A DNA stretch of 8,947 nt from Mariprofundus sp. (GCA_030951065.1 JAUZQH010000106.1:1-8947); one strand, 5' to 3'; positions 1 through 6,533 are shown, numbered from the stretch's first letter. Notes: generated from the sequence alone by a model not told the origin. Numbers and translations: made by a program.

Positions 1-73
1 TATCCATGATGCGCAGCCCTGCCCCGGATGAGGCCGGCTCCGGCCAAACGCTGCCAATGATGAGTACTTTCAA
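1..73 (-). CDS. Glycosyltransferase-like protein, N-terminal fragment (runs off left edge)
   Basis: Only the first 24 codons are in the window, read leftward from a TTG start at 73-71. The protein begins MKVLIIGSVWPEP, then a Ser/Gly/Ala-rich stretch ending in RIMD. A short beta strand (KVLIIG) followed by a WPEP segment and a small-residue loop is the usual opening of GT-B glycosyltransferases of the GT4-like kind, where this strand starts the N-terminal Rossmann fold. An AGGAG Shine-Dalgarno lies 7 bases before the TTG, no in-frame ATG or GTG lies between the two, and the reading frame is open to the window edge. The gene follows the terminator of the small gene to its right, so it probably has its own promoter. 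The family call is inference from a short N-terminus; another Rossmann-fold enzyme is possible. The existence of the coding start is better supported than its function. Confidence 0.55.
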   Translation of the reverse strand, partial: MKVLIIGSVWPEPASSGAGLRIMD

Positions 74-135
74 CTCGAAACTCCTGTGATTGCAAATATG
101 TACCTATCTCATCTATTCGGGTTGCGCCGGTCAAT

Positions 136-162
136 AAAAAAAGCGGAGCCAGCGGGCTCCGC
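136..162 (-). terminator. Rho-independent terminator of the small membrane-protein gene
   Basis: A perfect 8-bp GC-rich stem (143-150 pairing with 155-162, GCGGAGCC/GGCTCCGC) with a 4-base loop is followed on the minus strand by seven uridines (136-142). It begins 37 bases past the stop codon of the 43-codon gene. It should end that transcript before the glycosyltransferase-like gene starts at 73. Confidence 0.85.
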
Positions 163-198
163 CTGTATTGATAAACAAAGCGCCTCCAGTGTGGCTGG

Positions 199-330
199 TT
201 ATCTAAGGAAAAACAGTGTCGCCAGTGCAATCAGCGCAACAGGAACCTGCATGATAAACAGAATATCATCTCTGTTTTTTTCCAGATACATATGCCGTTT
301 CTGGTGATCTAAACTGAAAATCGCAGACAT
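199..330 (-). CDS. Small single-pass membrane protein (43 aa), function unknown
   Basis: A 43-codon ORF from ATG at 330-328 to TAA at 201-199. The ribosome binding site is unusually good: GAGGAGGT at 335-342, 4 bases from the ATG. The N-terminal half is polar and basic/His-rich (MSAIFSLDHQKRH, then YLEKNRDD). Residues 23-42 form one continuous hydrophobic segment (ILFIMQVPVALIALATLFFL) ending with a single C-terminal Arg. That is a one-helix membrane protein, with no cleavable signal peptide evident, probably with the polar N-terminus in the cytoplasm, although the two Asp just before the helix make orientation uncertain. It stands alone between two minus-strand terminators (555-584 upstream, 136-162 downstream), so it is likely monocistronic with a long leader. 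I do not recognise the family. Membrane-complex subunit, toxin or regulatory small protein are all possible and none is shown. The coding call rests on RBS, composition and context. Confidence 0.72.
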   Translation of the reverse strand: MSAIFSLDHQKRHMYLEKNRDDILFIMQVPVALIALATLFFLR

Positions 331-334
331 GGTT

Positions 335-342
335 ACCTCCTC
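335..342 (-). promoter_or_regulatory. Strong Shine-Dalgarno of the 43-aa gene
   Basis: GAGGAGGT on the minus strand is an 8-base match to the anti-Shine-Dalgarno, with 4 bases (AACC) before the ATG at 330-328. It is one of the strongest ribosome binding sites in the window and the main reason for accepting the short ORF as a gene. Confidence 0.7.
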
Positions 343-431
343 GGGGATGATCCGGGATTAACGCTGATCATTCGCATTCAGCCGCACTGTGAGGCGGGTC
401 ACCGGTTGATATCCATGTGTCTAAATGACAC

Positions 432-452
432 TGCCCGGGTGAAATCCGGGCA
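432..452 (-). promoter_or_regulatory. GC-rich hairpin in the leader of the 43-aa gene
   Basis: TGCCCGG (432-438) pairs with CCGGGCA (446-452), extended by a G-T wobble around a 5-base TGAAA loop. No uridine run follows on either strand, so it is not an intrinsic terminator. It lies about 100 bases upstream of the small gene's start codon on the same strand and would sit in its untranslated leader. It could shape translation or mRNA stability; no riboswitch family is recognised. Confidence 0.4.
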
Positions 453-517
453 CAGGCGTAGCGGTGAATAAATGCGGGCCATTCATATACAATCCATGCG
501 CAGCGACTCGGCCGGGT

Positions 518-526
518 TTTATATCA
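518..526 (-). promoter_or_regulatory. Possible extended -10 promoter for the 43-aa gene
   Basis: On the minus strand TGATATAAA gives a TG motif one base before TATAAA, a 5/6 match to the sigma-70 -10 box. There is no convincing -35 at 16-18 bases, which fits an extended -10 promoter but leaves the call weak. Initiation near 511 would give a leader of about 180 bases containing the 432-452 hairpin. It lies just downstream of the hemC terminator, where a new promoter is needed. Confidence 0.3.
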
Positions 527-554
527 ACAGGTGAATACAGGCTCTGGCGCATAG

Positions 555-584
555 AAAAAGGCGGAGTTTGCACGCTCCGCCTTT
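555..584 (-). terminator. Rho-independent terminator at the end of the M16-rsmD-hemC operon
   Basis: Stem AAAGGCGGAG (557-566) pairs with CTCCGCCTTT (575-584) around an 8-base loop. Read on the minus strand it ends in five uridines (555-559). It lies 114 bases past the hemC stop codon. The 585-698 stretch between them has no ORF of note, so hemC is the last gene of its transcript. The T run on the plus strand is only three bases, so function is mainly in the minus direction. Confidence 0.75.
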
Positions 585-698
585 GATTCAGTTGAAAATA
601 CTTGTTACTGCTGCTGACAGTGTGGCATAAATTATCTCATCCATGTGTCATTTCCGTGACATGCCTCACAATGATCGATTTATGCAGACGCCCGGCAA

Positions 699-1625
699 TC
701 AGACTTCTGCTGCATACAGAGCTTCCAGAATTGGTCGACCACCGGCATCCAGCACTTCATCGGCCAGTGCGATTCCAAGCGCTTCGGCATCAGCCCGCTT
801 GCCTGTGCTTTCACGCACAATCAATACTGAACCATCAACAGCCCCGACCAGCCCTTTGAGGTGCAGGGAATCGCCATCGAGCACGGCAAAAGCGGCAATC
901 GGCACCTGACAGCCGCCTTCGAGACGAGCCAGAAATGCGCGTTCAGCACGGGTACGATCCACTGTATCGACATCATTGAGCTGATCGACCAGTGCATTAA
1001 TCGCATCATCGGCATTGCGTGTCTGTACACCCAGCGTGCCCTGGGCAACAGCAGGCAGCAGCACATCCGTATCAATAAAATCATGCATCTGATCAGCCAT
1101 GCCCATGCGCAGCACGCCGGCGGCGGCGAGAATAACCGCATCGACTTCGACACCGAGTTTGGACAAGCGCGTCTGGATATTGCCGCGAATCGAAACAAAT
1201 TTAAAATGCGGGAACCGGGCCTGAATCTGGGCAATGCGCCGCAGGCTGGAGGTACCTATCGTGGCGCCTTCCGGCAGACTGTCCAGTCCGCCGCCGGTAA
1301 TGGTGGCGATAGCATCGCGCGGATCTTCCCGTTTGGGGTGGGCGCGGATACTGGTTCCCTCCGGCAGTACAGTCGGCACATCTTTCATGGAATGCACGGC
1401 GATATCAGCCCGTCCATCCAGCAATGCCTCGTCGATTTCCTTGGTGAATAAACCCTTGCCGCCCACCTGTGCCAGCGGTACATCGAGAATTTTATCACCC
1501 TTGGTAATAATTTTGACCAGTTCAGTGGTCACCGTCGGATCAAGCCGCTTCAGTTCTGCCGAAATGTATTCAGCCTGCCACAGGGCCAGCGGGGAACGAC
1601 GGGTAGCGATTCGGATATGGGTCAC
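699..1625 (-). CDS. hemC: Hydroxymethylbilane synthase (porphobilinogen deaminase)
   Basis: This cytoplasmic enzyme of tetrapyrrole (heme/siroheme) synthesis condenses four porphobilinogens into hydroxymethylbilane on a dipyrromethane cofactor. The 308-aa product is full length for the family (E. coli about 313). It starts THIRIATRRSPLALWQA, the classic N-terminus. It has HSMKDVP at 78-84 with the catalytic Asp at 82, GTSSLRR at 124-130 in the pyrrole/acid-binding region, and RAERAFLARLEGGC at 226-239 with the cofactor-attaching Cys239. The usual PAVGQGA is PAVAQGT here (191-197), a mild variation. The GTG start (1625-1623) is set by GGAGG at 1632-1636, 6 bases upstream, and the protein begins exactly where the family does. 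It lies 45 bases after rsmD on the same strand and is followed by a terminator. hemD, its frequent partner, is absent from this side. Confidence 0.97.
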   Translation of the reverse strand: MTHIRIATRRSPLALWQAEYISAELKRLDPTVTTELVKIITKGDKILDVPLAQVGGKGLFTKEIDEALLDGRADIAVHSMKDVPTVLPEGTSIRAHPKREDPRDAIATITGGGLDSLPEGATIGTSSLRRIAQIQARFPHFKFVSIRGNIQTRLSKLGVEVDAVILAAAGVLRMGMADQMHDFIDTDVLLPAVAQGTLGVQTRNADDAINALVDQLNDVDTVDRTRAERAFLARLEGGCQVPIAAFAVLDGDSLHLKGLVGAVDGSVLIVRESTGKRADAEALGIALADEVLDAGGRPILEALYAAEV

Positions 1626-1670
1626 GTAAAACCTCCAGGAAGTTTGCCAACGGTAGCGGCGTCAGCCTGT

Positions 1671-2213
1671 TTACTCAATCCGTTGACGCAACAGGAAATG
1701 CAGGCAGGTGTCGCCGTAACGGCGGGATTGCCGGCAAATCCATCCATCGGGCCATTCGGGTTTAACGCGGGCGGACTCTTCGATCACCAGTTGGCCGCAA
1801 TGAATATCAGATTGCGTCAATAAATCCGGTAATACTTCAGTAAATCCACGCGCATAGGGTGGATCGGCGAAAATCAGATCAAAGGCTTTTCCAGCCAGCC
1901 GGGCAAGCCCCTGCTCCACGCTGCCGGTCTGAATCAACCATTGATCCGACATATTCAGGGTATCGCGGCTCTGTTGCAAGGCTTTGACAGCACGGCGATC
2001 CTGTTCGATGGAGGTTGCCGATGCAGCGCCGCGAGACAAGGCTTCCAGCGCCATAATGCCGGAACCGGCAAACAGATCGAGGATGCGGAACCCGTCTACA
2101 GGCCCGAGAATATTAAACAGCGCCTGCCGAACTTTCGACGGGGTGGGTCTTAATCCCGGCACATTCGGCACCGTTATAACACGGCCGCGCATGGCTCCGG
2201 CAGTAATGCGCAT
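1671..2213 (-). CDS. rsmD: 16S rRNA (guanine(966)-N(2))-methyltransferase RsmD
   Basis: The product methylates N2 of G966 in helix 31 of 16S rRNA during 30S subunit maturation, using S-adenosylmethionine in the cytoplasm. At 180 aa it is close to the family norm (E. coli 198). Visible signatures are MRITAGAMRGR at the N-terminus, LRPTPSKVRQALFN at 21-34 (RNA-binding/family motif), DLFAGSG at 46-52 (SAM motif I), IEQD at 69-72 (acidic end of strand 2, ribose binding), and FADPPY at 115-120, the DPPY catalytic motif IV of N-methyltransferases. The ATG start matches the family start but has no clear Shine-Dalgarno. It lies 20 bases after the preceding M16 gene, so translation by coupling is likely. 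M16 genes next to rsmD are a recurrent arrangement in proteobacteria. Confidence in the function is high. Confidence 0.95.
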   Translation of the reverse strand: MRITAGAMRGRVITVPNVPGLRPTPSKVRQALFNILGPVDGFRILDLFAGSGIMALEALSRGAASATSIEQDRRAVKALQQSRDTLNMSDQWLIQTGSVEQGLARLAGKAFDLIFADPPYARGFTEVLPDLLTQSDIHCGQLVIEESARVKPEWPDGWICRQSRRYGDTCLHFLLRQRIE

Positions 2214-2233
2214 GCTAACGAATCAGTAGCTGT

Positions 2234-3556
2234 TCAGAGCGCGGACTTCGGGCCGACCCGCACGCGGTTCCACTGTTCCGGTTTGAGATATCTGGCCGCC
2301 TGTACCCTGATCTGATCCAGCGTGACCGCCTGCACGCGCTGCTGCCAGCGGCTCAGATAATCCAGCGGCAGATGATACAGGCCGATCATCGAAATCAGGC
2401 CGACCCGTTCACGGTTGGAATCCATGCGCTGGGCAAAACTGCCAATCAGATTTTCCTTGCTGGCGATCATCTGTTGCTTGCTGATTTTTCCGCTGGCCAT
2501 CGCTGCAAGCACATCACGCACGACAGATTCTGCTTCTTTGGCCTGATCGGCCCGCGTTTGCAGGGTGATGACAAACGGGCCGGGTACCGCCAATGGCTGA
2601 AAATAGGAATAGACACCATATACCAGCCCGCGCTGCTCACGTACCTCTTCCATCAAACGTGAACCGAAACCGCCCCCGCCCAGCATGTGATTGAGCACAA
2701 ACACAGGAAAGAAGTCCGCATCATTACGAGCCGGCCCCAGACGCAGCAGTTGCACCAGCATCTGCGTGGTAGGCAATGCCACATCCCGTTGTTTACCGGC
2801 TACACCTTTTGCAGGACTGATGTCCATGAGCCCTCTGGCCGCTTTACCTTTCCAGACGGAGAGTCGTGCATTCAACAGCGGCAGCAATTCGGCCATGGTA
2901 ATATCACCACTGACTGCCAGCACCGCGTCTGCCGGTTTGATTTGAGCAGCGTAGAGTGTTTTCAAGTCGGCAATACTGATGCGCTTCAGCGAGGCCATGG
3001 TTCCGCCGGGGCGGTGTCCGTACGGATGCTGTGGGAACAGCAGCGCTGCTGCAGCCTGAGCGGCACGAACACCGGGCTCTTCACGGGATTTCTGGGCGGC
3101 GGCAATGGCATCATGTTTGAGAATGGAAAAGCGTTTTTTATTCCAGCCCGGCTGCAGCAGGGCCTCGGAAAATGCATCCAGTCCGGTGTTCAGTGCATCT
3201 TTGAGAACAGTCAGGGACAGACTGAAATCATCCCGACCCGCACCGGCCCCCAGTTTGATCGCATCCGCATCCAGCAGGTCATCCCATGCGATATGTCCGT
3301 GTCTGGCGGTATGGTCACTCAGCATATCGGCCAGCAGGCTGGCCGTACCGCCTTTATCTGTTGCATCAAAACGGCTGCCGGCTGACATGGTCAGTTTCAT
3401 GGAGACCATCGGTACATTATGCGCTTCCATCAGTAACACGCGCACGCCGTTTTCCAGCTGTGCCTGCTGGATTGGCGGAATAGCCTGTGCCTGCGTGACT
3501 GAAGCAACCATGAATACAATAAACGCAATCAGCGGACGGGGAAAACGCATATTCAT
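2234..3556 (-). CDS. M16 family peptidase-like protein lacking the zinc site (R/Y-pair subunit)
   Basis: A 440-aa exported protein of the M16 (pitrilysin/insulinase/MPP) family. A Sec signal peptide (residues 1-25, cut after AQA) sends it to the periplasm. Two M16 domains follow. At the position of the zinc motif HxxEH, in the context GTASLLADML (70-79), the residues are Ser73, Ala76 and Asp77, so it cannot bind zinc. The C-terminal half keeps the family's R/Y pair in LMEEVREQRGLVYG (Arg306 and Tyr313, 7 apart), after a Gly-rich HMLGGGGFGSR segment. This matches the non-catalytic partner of heterodimeric M16B peptidases, in which one subunit gives zinc and the other gives R/Y. Its ATG overlaps the stop of the upstream HxxEH gene (ATGA at 3556-3553), with GGAGG at 3564-3568. 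Equimolar coupled synthesis is inferred. Confidence 0.92.
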   Translation of the reverse strand: MNMRFPRPLIAFIVFMVASVTQAQAIPPIQQAQLENGVRVLLMEAHNVPMVSMKLTMSAGSRFDATDKGGTASLLADMLSDHTARHGHIAWDDLLDADAIKLGAGAGRDDFSLSLTVLKDALNTGLDAFSEALLQPGWNKKRFSILKHDAIAAAQKSREEPGVRAAQAAAALLFPQHPYGHRPGGTMASLKRISIADLKTLYAAQIKPADAVLAVSGDITMAELLPLLNARLSVWKGKAARGLMDISPAKGVAGKQRDVALPTTQMLVQLLRLGPARNDADFFPVFVLNHMLGGGGFGSRLMEEVREQRGLVYGVYSYFQPLAVPGPFVITLQTRADQAKEAESVVRDVLAAMASGKISKQQMIASKENLIGSFAQRMDSNRERVGLISMIGLYHLPLDYLSRWQQRVQAVTLDQIRVQAARYLKPEQWNRVRVGPKSAL

Positions 3557-4881
3557 GATTTCACCTCCGGGATCAGGATGCCTGTGGTCGAACGGTCTCG
3601 TATGAGCCAGTGTGCTACGGCTTTCTGAATATCTGCCGGCGTGACCTGTTCAATGGCCTTCAGCCAGTTATCCCGATTGGCAGCACCAATCCCCACCACT
3701 TCCAGATGGCCGATTTGCTTGGCACGCAGATAGAGTGAATCCTGGGCAAATATATTGGCGGCTGTCATATTACGTTTGGCTGCCGCCAGCTGTTTGCTGC
3801 TGACCGGTTTGCGGGCCATCTCATCGAGCAGTTTCCAGAAGGCTTTTTCAAATGCTTCCGGAGTCTGCTTCGACCCCAACATGCCATAGGCATACCACAG
3901 ATCAAGCCCCATGGCTGATTCGTCGTAACCGGCGCCGGTGTTGAATGCCAGACGTTTTTCATCCACCAGTTCGCGGCTCATACGTGCCGACCGGCCGCCA
4001 GCCAGAATATGCGTGGCCAGAGCAAGCGCTGCAGCTTCCGTGTCATTTACACCCGGCTTCCAGACCGGTACGGGAATGGTTACCGCCAGCATAGGCAACT
4101 GGGCCGGCAGTTTGACAACAATGCGTTTCGGGCCGAACGGCTCCGGCTCGGTCGGATTGAAACGGGGCATCACAGGGCGGGCCTTCATGCGGCCGAATGT
4201 GGATGCGACACGCTTTTTCAACTGTTTGAAATCGACATCGCCGACGACGACGACCACCACATTACCCGGCACATAGTGTTGTTTATAAAAGGCTTTTACA
4301 TCATCGATGGTCAATTTCTTCAGATCCTGCATCCAGCCGATCACCGGATTACGGTAGGGATGCAGGCGCAATGATGCGGCTGACAGTTCCTCGAACATGC
4401 GACTGTTCGGGTCGTCCTCGGTACGCATGCGGCGTTCCTCCATGATGACCCGGATTTCTTTCTGGAAATCTTTATCGCGCAGGGCCAGGTGAGCAAAGCG
4501 TTCTGCCTCCATAGCGATCACTTCATTGACACGGCTGGCCGGAACCGTTTCAAAATAGGCCGTATAATCGGTGCTGGTAAAGGCGTTGTCGTTACCGCCC
4601 ATGGCCGAAATACGCTTGCTGTATTCTCCGGGGGCAAGCTTTTTCGAGCCCTTGAACATCATATGTTCGAATACATGTGCCAGGCCGGTCTTGCCCGGCA
4701 CCTCGTCGCGGCCACCGACCTTGAGCCAGATCTGTACCATGGCGACGGGAGCAGAGTGATCCTCCTCCACGATCAGTTTGACACCGTTCTTGAATGTGGC
4801 CTGCTGCAATTCGGCGGCACTGGCGCCAGCTACACAAAAACTGACAAACAGGGACAGGATGAACATCAATCGTAATGGCAT
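3553..4881 (-). CDS. M16 family zinc metallopeptidase (HxxEH catalytic subunit)
   Basis: A 442-aa secreted zinc peptidase of the M16B type. The signal peptide (residues 1-22, cleavage after ASA) predicts a periplasmic location. The inverted zinc motif is intact: His69-Val-Phe-Glu72-His73 in GLAHVFEHMMFKGS. The third ligand is probably Glu149, 76 residues after His73, in EIRVIMEERR, with Glu142 as the conserved second acidic residue. The C-terminal domain has HILAGGRSARMSRELVDEKRLAF, in which the R/Y pair is replaced (Val306, Phe313). The missing pair is present in the next gene, which overlaps by 4 bases. Family knowledge says such enzymes cut peptides or signal-peptide-like substrates inside a closed chamber; the actual substrate here is unknown. 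The start is supported by GGAG at 4887-4890, 5 bases before the ATG. It is the first gene of the operon leading to rsmD and hemC. Confidence 0.95.
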   Translation of the reverse strand: MPLRLMFILSLFVSFCVAGASAAELQQATFKNGVKLIVEEDHSAPVAMVQIWLKVGGRDEVPGKTGLAHVFEHMMFKGSKKLAPGEYSKRISAMGGNDNAFTSTDYTAYFETVPASRVNEVIAMEAERFAHLALRDKDFQKEIRVIMEERRMRTEDDPNSRMFEELSAASLRLHPYRNPVIGWMQDLKKLTIDDVKAFYKQHYVPGNVVVVVVGDVDFKQLKKRVASTFGRMKARPVMPRFNPTEPEPFGPKRIVVKLPAQLPMLAVTIPVPVWKPGVNDTEAAALALATHILAGGRSARMSRELVDEKRLAFNTGAGYDESAMGLDLWYAYGMLGSKQTPEAFEKAFWKLLDEMARKPVSSKQLAAAKRNMTAANIFAQDSLYLRAKQIGHLEVVGIGAANRDNWLKAIEQVTPADIQKAVAHWLIRDRSTTGILIPEVKS

Positions 4882-4951
4882 GCGAACTCCGGATGGGGAA
4901 TGTGATCGTCTGTTTCAAGGTGCGGGATATTGAGCCAAAGCGTATGCCCAG

Positions 4952-4978
4952 GGAAGTACTGATTAACTCAGTGCTTGT
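4952..4978 (+). repeat. Degenerate copy of the GGAAG-CTGATTAA palindromic repeat
   Basis: GGAAGTACTGATTAA followed by CTCAGTGCTTGT is a near match to the 27-base palindrome at 6534-6560, with six differences by eye. The two arms (GAAG..CTGA and TCAG..CTT) can still pair. It lies between the divergent M16 and POT genes, where it may affect either promoter. Confidence 0.55.
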
Positions 4979-5011
4979 AAGCTCCCCGGGCAATCGCCAT
5001 CGGAACACTGG

Positions 5012-5027
5012 GGAAGCGCTGATTAAA
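5012..5027 (+). repeat. Exact 16-base copy of the repeat arm
   Basis: GGAAGCGCTGATTAAA is identical to 6534-6549. It is in the same orientation as the 4952 copy, 60 bases away, but has no inverted partner arm after it. An exact 16-base match 1.5 kb away, in a different intergenic space, indicates a dispersed repeat family rather than chance. Confidence 0.65.
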
Positions 5028-5071
5028 GCTGCATGAACGGATGATTCAAAATTGCCAATAGCGCCCGACCC

Positions 5072-6448
5072 GTGTATCAACGCATGATGCCGGCCCCTGA
5101 CTACCGCACTGCACCGCTGGCCACCCGGGCACTTCCGCCCGGTATTGCCTTTATCATTGGCAATGAGGCTGCCGAGCGGTTCAGCTATTATGGTATGCGC
5201 GCCATTCTGATCGTCTTTATGACACAATACCTGCTCTCTGCCAATGGCAGTGCTGCATTGATGAGTGAAGACGAGGCCAAGGGCTGGTTCCACCTGTTTG
5301 TCTCAGCGGTGTATTTCACGCCGTTGCTGGGGGCTTTGCTTGCAGACGGCATGCTGGGAAAATACCGCACCATTATACTGCTGTCGCTGGTCTATTGTCT
5401 GGGTCATCTGGCACTGGCGCTGAATCATACGGAAGCAGGACTGGCTATCGGACTGGGACTGATTGCACTCGGTGCCGGCGGCATCAAGCCCTGCGTTTCA
5501 TCGCATGTGGGCGACCAGTTCGGTGCATCCAACGCGCATCTGCTGTCACGCGTATTCGGCTGGTTCTACTTCGCCATCAATGCGGGGGCCTTTGTCTCCA
5601 TGCTGGCCACGCCATGGCTGCTGAGCACTTACGGCGCATCGGTCGCCTTTGCCGTACCAGGTATTCTGATGTTGATAGCCATCCTGGTTTTCTGGGCCGG
5701 TCGGCACCGGTTTGCACATGTACCGCCCGGGGGCATGCATTTTTTACGGGATATCTTCAGCGGCGAAGGCCTGAAAACCCTTGGCCGGCTTGCTGTCATT
5801 TACATCTTCATTGCCATGTTCTGGGCGCTGTTCGATCAGACCGGTTCCAGCTGGGTATTGCAGGCTGCCCGCATGGATCGCACCGTGTTCGGTTATGACA
5901 TCCTGCCCTCCCAGATGCAGGCGGCCAATCCGTTGCTGGTGTTGCTGCTGATCCCGTTATTTTCCTGTGTGATATATCCGTTTCTGAACCGCTATTTTCC
6001 GCTTACTGAACTGCGCAAGATCAGTATCGGCATGTTTGTCACAGTGGTCGCCTTTACCGTCCCATGCTGGATTCAAATGCAGATCGATGCCGGTCTGTCT
6101 CCGCATATTCTCTGGCAATTGCTAGCCTATGTACTGCTGACCTCTGCCGAGGTGATGGTGTCGATCACCTGTCTGGAGTTTTCCTATACGCAGGCGCCCC
6201 GGCGCATGAAATCCTTTGTCATGGCGTTTTTCATGTTATCAATTTCTGCTGGCAACCTGTTCACCAGCGCGGTGAATTTCTTTATCCGCAATGACGATGG
6301 CAGCAGCAAACTGGCCGGAGCCGATTATTTTCTCTTTTTTACCGGCCTGATGCTGGTCACGGCCATCATCTTTACTGTTGCAGCGCGTTTCTACAGCGGC
6401 AGACGTCACCTGCACCGGGAAATGCCGGGGGTTTCAAGGCATTCTTAA
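5072..6448 (+). CDS. POT/PTR2 family proton-coupled oligopeptide transporter
   Basis: An inner-membrane MFS transporter that imports di-/tripeptides with protons. Family motifs are clear: the ExxERFxYYG motif at 32-41 (EAAERFSYYG) on TM1, GIKPCVSSHVGDQF at 137-150 with the conserved Lys139 on TM4, FYxxINxG (FYFAINAG, 165-172) on TM5, FWALFDQTGSSW at 250-261 on TM7, and the TM10 Glu360 in TSAEVMVSITCLEFSYTQAP. I count 12 hydrophobic helices. The loop between TM6 (about 189-209) and TM7 (about 239-258) is only some 30 residues, so the extra helices HA/HB of typical bacterial POTs are absent. At 458 aa it is on the short side. The start is uncertain: GTG 5072, ATG 5084 and ATG 5087 all lack a clear ribosome binding site. 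The stop codon TAA (6446-6448) lies inside a copy of the TTAAGGA repeat. Exact substrate is not determined. Confidence 0.93.
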   Translation: MYQRMMPAPDYRTAPLATRALPPGIAFIIGNEAAERFSYYGMRAILIVFMTQYLLSANGSAALMSEDEAKGWFHLFVSAVYFTPLLGALLADGMLGKYRTIILLSLVYCLGHLALALNHTEAGLAIGLGLIALGAGGIKPCVSSHVGDQFGASNAHLLSRVFGWFYFAINAGAFVSMLATPWLLSTYGASVAFAVPGILMLIAILVFWAGRHRFAHVPPGGMHFLRDIFSGEGLKTLGRLAVIYIFIAMFWALFDQTGSSWVLQAARMDRTVFGYDILPSQMQAANPLLVLLLIPLFSCVIYPFLNRYFPLTELRKISIGMFVTVVAFTVPCWIQMQIDAGLSPHILWQLLAYVLLTSAEVMVSITCLEFSYTQAPRRMKSFVMAFFMLSISAGNLFTSAVNFFIRNDDGSSKLAGADYFLFFTGLMLVTAIIFTVAARFYSGRRHLHREMPGVSRHS

Positions 6449-6476
6449 GGATATGCTGATTTATTGTCATTCTGGC

Positions 6477-6500
6477 AAAAATCAGGCCGTCGATGGCCTG
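6477..6500 (-). terminator. Possible terminator for the wzi-like gene
   Basis: Stem CAGGCC (6483-6488) pairs with GGCCTG (6495-6500) around a 6-base loop. On the minus strand it is followed by A then five uridines (6477-6481). The stem is short, and it lies about 205 bases beyond the wzi-like stop codon, inside the structured repeat block, so activity is uncertain. It could also protect the POT gene's end from antisense transcription. Confidence 0.4.
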
Positions 6501-6533
6501 CGCGGAAGCATTGACACAGCAGCACTGCCTTAA

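Noticed and set aside
100..133. TTGACC -35-like sequence (minus strand) before the glycosyltransferase-like gene
   Set aside because: No acceptable -10 hexamer is found at 16-18 bases, so a promoter cannot be placed.
86..307. 73-codon plus-strand ORF over the 43-aa gene
   Set aside because: It has no ribosome binding site, runs through the 136-162 terminator and is antisense to the better-supported small gene.
384..492. Short upstream ORFs (about 21 and 27 codons, minus strand) in the leader of the 43-aa gene
   Set aside because: Neither has a Shine-Dalgarno or a leader-peptide-like run of codons, so they are probably chance frames.
861..1451. 196-codon plus-strand ORF
   Set aside because: It lies wholly antisense to hemC, and its protein shows no recognisable motif; it is a mirror of hemC codon composition.
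2687..3385. 232-codon plus-strand ORF
   Set aside because: It is antisense to the second M16 gene, Cys/Gln/His-rich with no domain, and has no convincing start signal.
4592..5293. 233-codon minus-strand ORF across the M16 5' end and the POT 5' end
   Set aside because: It spans two well-supported genes and the intergenic repeats, and its downstream part is just the M16 gene in another frame.
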